A stretch of 41,543 bases of DNA from Spirochaetota bacterium (GTDB taxonomy: Bacteria; Spirochaetota; UBA4802; JAFGDQ01): assembly GCA_016932015.1 (NCBI GenBank), contig JAFGDQ010000091.1, positions 1 through 41,543 of the forward strand. The letters are read 5' to 3'. Below the pieces are notes generated by a model. The model was not told where the DNA came from, did not search any database, and saw only the letters and a program-made list of their open reading frames with translations. The number at the start of each line of letters is the position of its first letter. The first letter of the stretch is position 1. Positions 41,121 through 41,543 of this stretch are shown one piece after another. The position numbers and the translations under genes are program-made.

Positions 41121-41543
41121 GGCATTAAATAAAGAGCCGGTCGGCTCGAATTTGAAATTATTGCTTGTCAGTCTGCAAATCATCAGTTAAATCTTTCGGA
41201 AAAGCTGCATGTTTTTATGTGAGGCTTTTTGAATTTCCTGTTAAAGATTTTTATACAAAGATCTGTATTGACTATGTTCTTGTCTACAGCGGCCAACAGA
41301 CAAAGAAGCGTCTCGAAGCATGCGGGTTACCGGTTCTGGAAAGAATAACAGAGATCAAAGAGGTTTTTAATTACTCTCTTTGATCTCTGCTGTTAAAGCT
41401 GCAAGTAATTAGTAAATTCTACTTTTAGCTTAAGTGAGGGGGTTGGGATTTCAGTATTTAGGGAACCTCTAAAAATTACTTTATAAAGAGTACATTTCCT
41501 AAATTTAAACAATATTCCCTTTTCTTATTCAAAATTTTTTAAA
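41121..41543. other. Right end: no supported gene, one long hairpin
   Basis: A 14-bp stem (CAGAGATCAAAGAG with CTCTTTGATCTCTG, 41349-41389) encloses 13 bases. A plus-strand open stretch at 41165-41383 (ending GLPVLERITEIKEVFNYSL) overlaps the hairpin and lacks a ribosome site, so it is not called. The rest is AT-rich. Confidence 0.4.

Noticed and set aside
41165..41383. Plus-strand frame of 72 codons at the right end
   Set aside because: It overlaps a long hairpin, has no ribosome site, and no recognised motif.

Overview
The window is AT-rich chromosomal DNA from a Gram-negative (diderm) bacterium. The support is direct: many lipobox signal peptides, an outer-membrane beta-barrel, a periplasmic binding protein and a multiheme cytochrome c. 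Dense lipoproteins with loose lipoboxes, a membrane-bound LuxR-type regulator and FIST-type sensors would suit a spirochaete-like or deltaproteobacterium-like anaerobe, but no marker gene settles the taxon. No rRNA, tRNA, CRISPR array, intact insertion sequence or prophage was recognised.

Layout. 0-3.5 kb: an NYN-domain gene, a small membrane-protein gene split by a T-run frameshift, an MFS transporter joined to the tail of a QueG-like ferredoxin by what looks like a deletion, and a periplasmic binding protein. 3.8-7.6 kb: a FIST sensor coupled to a coiled-coil/CxxC protein, a transglutaminase-like TPR protein and a lipoprotein. 8.3-11 kb: an outer-membrane porin followed by a 14-heme cytochrome c, a likely electron-transfer pair. 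11-16.3 kb: an ELW-repeat lipoprotein broken by an in-frame TGA, a DUF1846 protein convergent with an asparagine-synthetase-like protein that lacks the glutaminase cysteine, an EamA transporter stub and other fragments. 16.5-18.5 kb: a methyltransferase plus MBL hydrolase pair, two operator-like palindromes and a strong terminator. 18.5-25.1 kb: a minus-strand cassette of secreted proteins (FnIII/FGE-like lipoprotein, YCF48/BNR-like lipoprotein, a small acidic protein, an unknown lipoprotein) preceded by a membrane LuxR regulator.

25-30 kb: a gene-poor kilobase ending in a decayed gene, then gpmA, and a flavodoxin-MBL operon whose -10 box lies inside a near-perfect Fur box, then an HSL-type esterase. 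30.7-35.4 kb: an AhpD-like protein translationally coupled to a GAF-GGDEF diguanylate cyclase, a lipoprotein-type CrtI/retinol-saturase-like oxidoreductase and an exported alpha/beta hydrolase. 35.5-41.5 kb: acs (acetyl-CoA synthetase), a lipoprotein, oadG-oadB of a sodium-pumping decarboxylase, and an FmdB zinc-ribbon protein.

Two themes stand out. First, decay: at least five loci show truncated, frameshifted or nonsense-interrupted genes, so the region is losing accessory functions. Second, envelope and redox biology: the porin-cytochrome pair, the Fur-controlled flavodoxin operon, AhpD-diguanylate cyclase and the sodium-pump subunits suggest an organism balancing iron, redox and ion gradients. 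All functions are assigned by reading motifs by eye; no database search was run.
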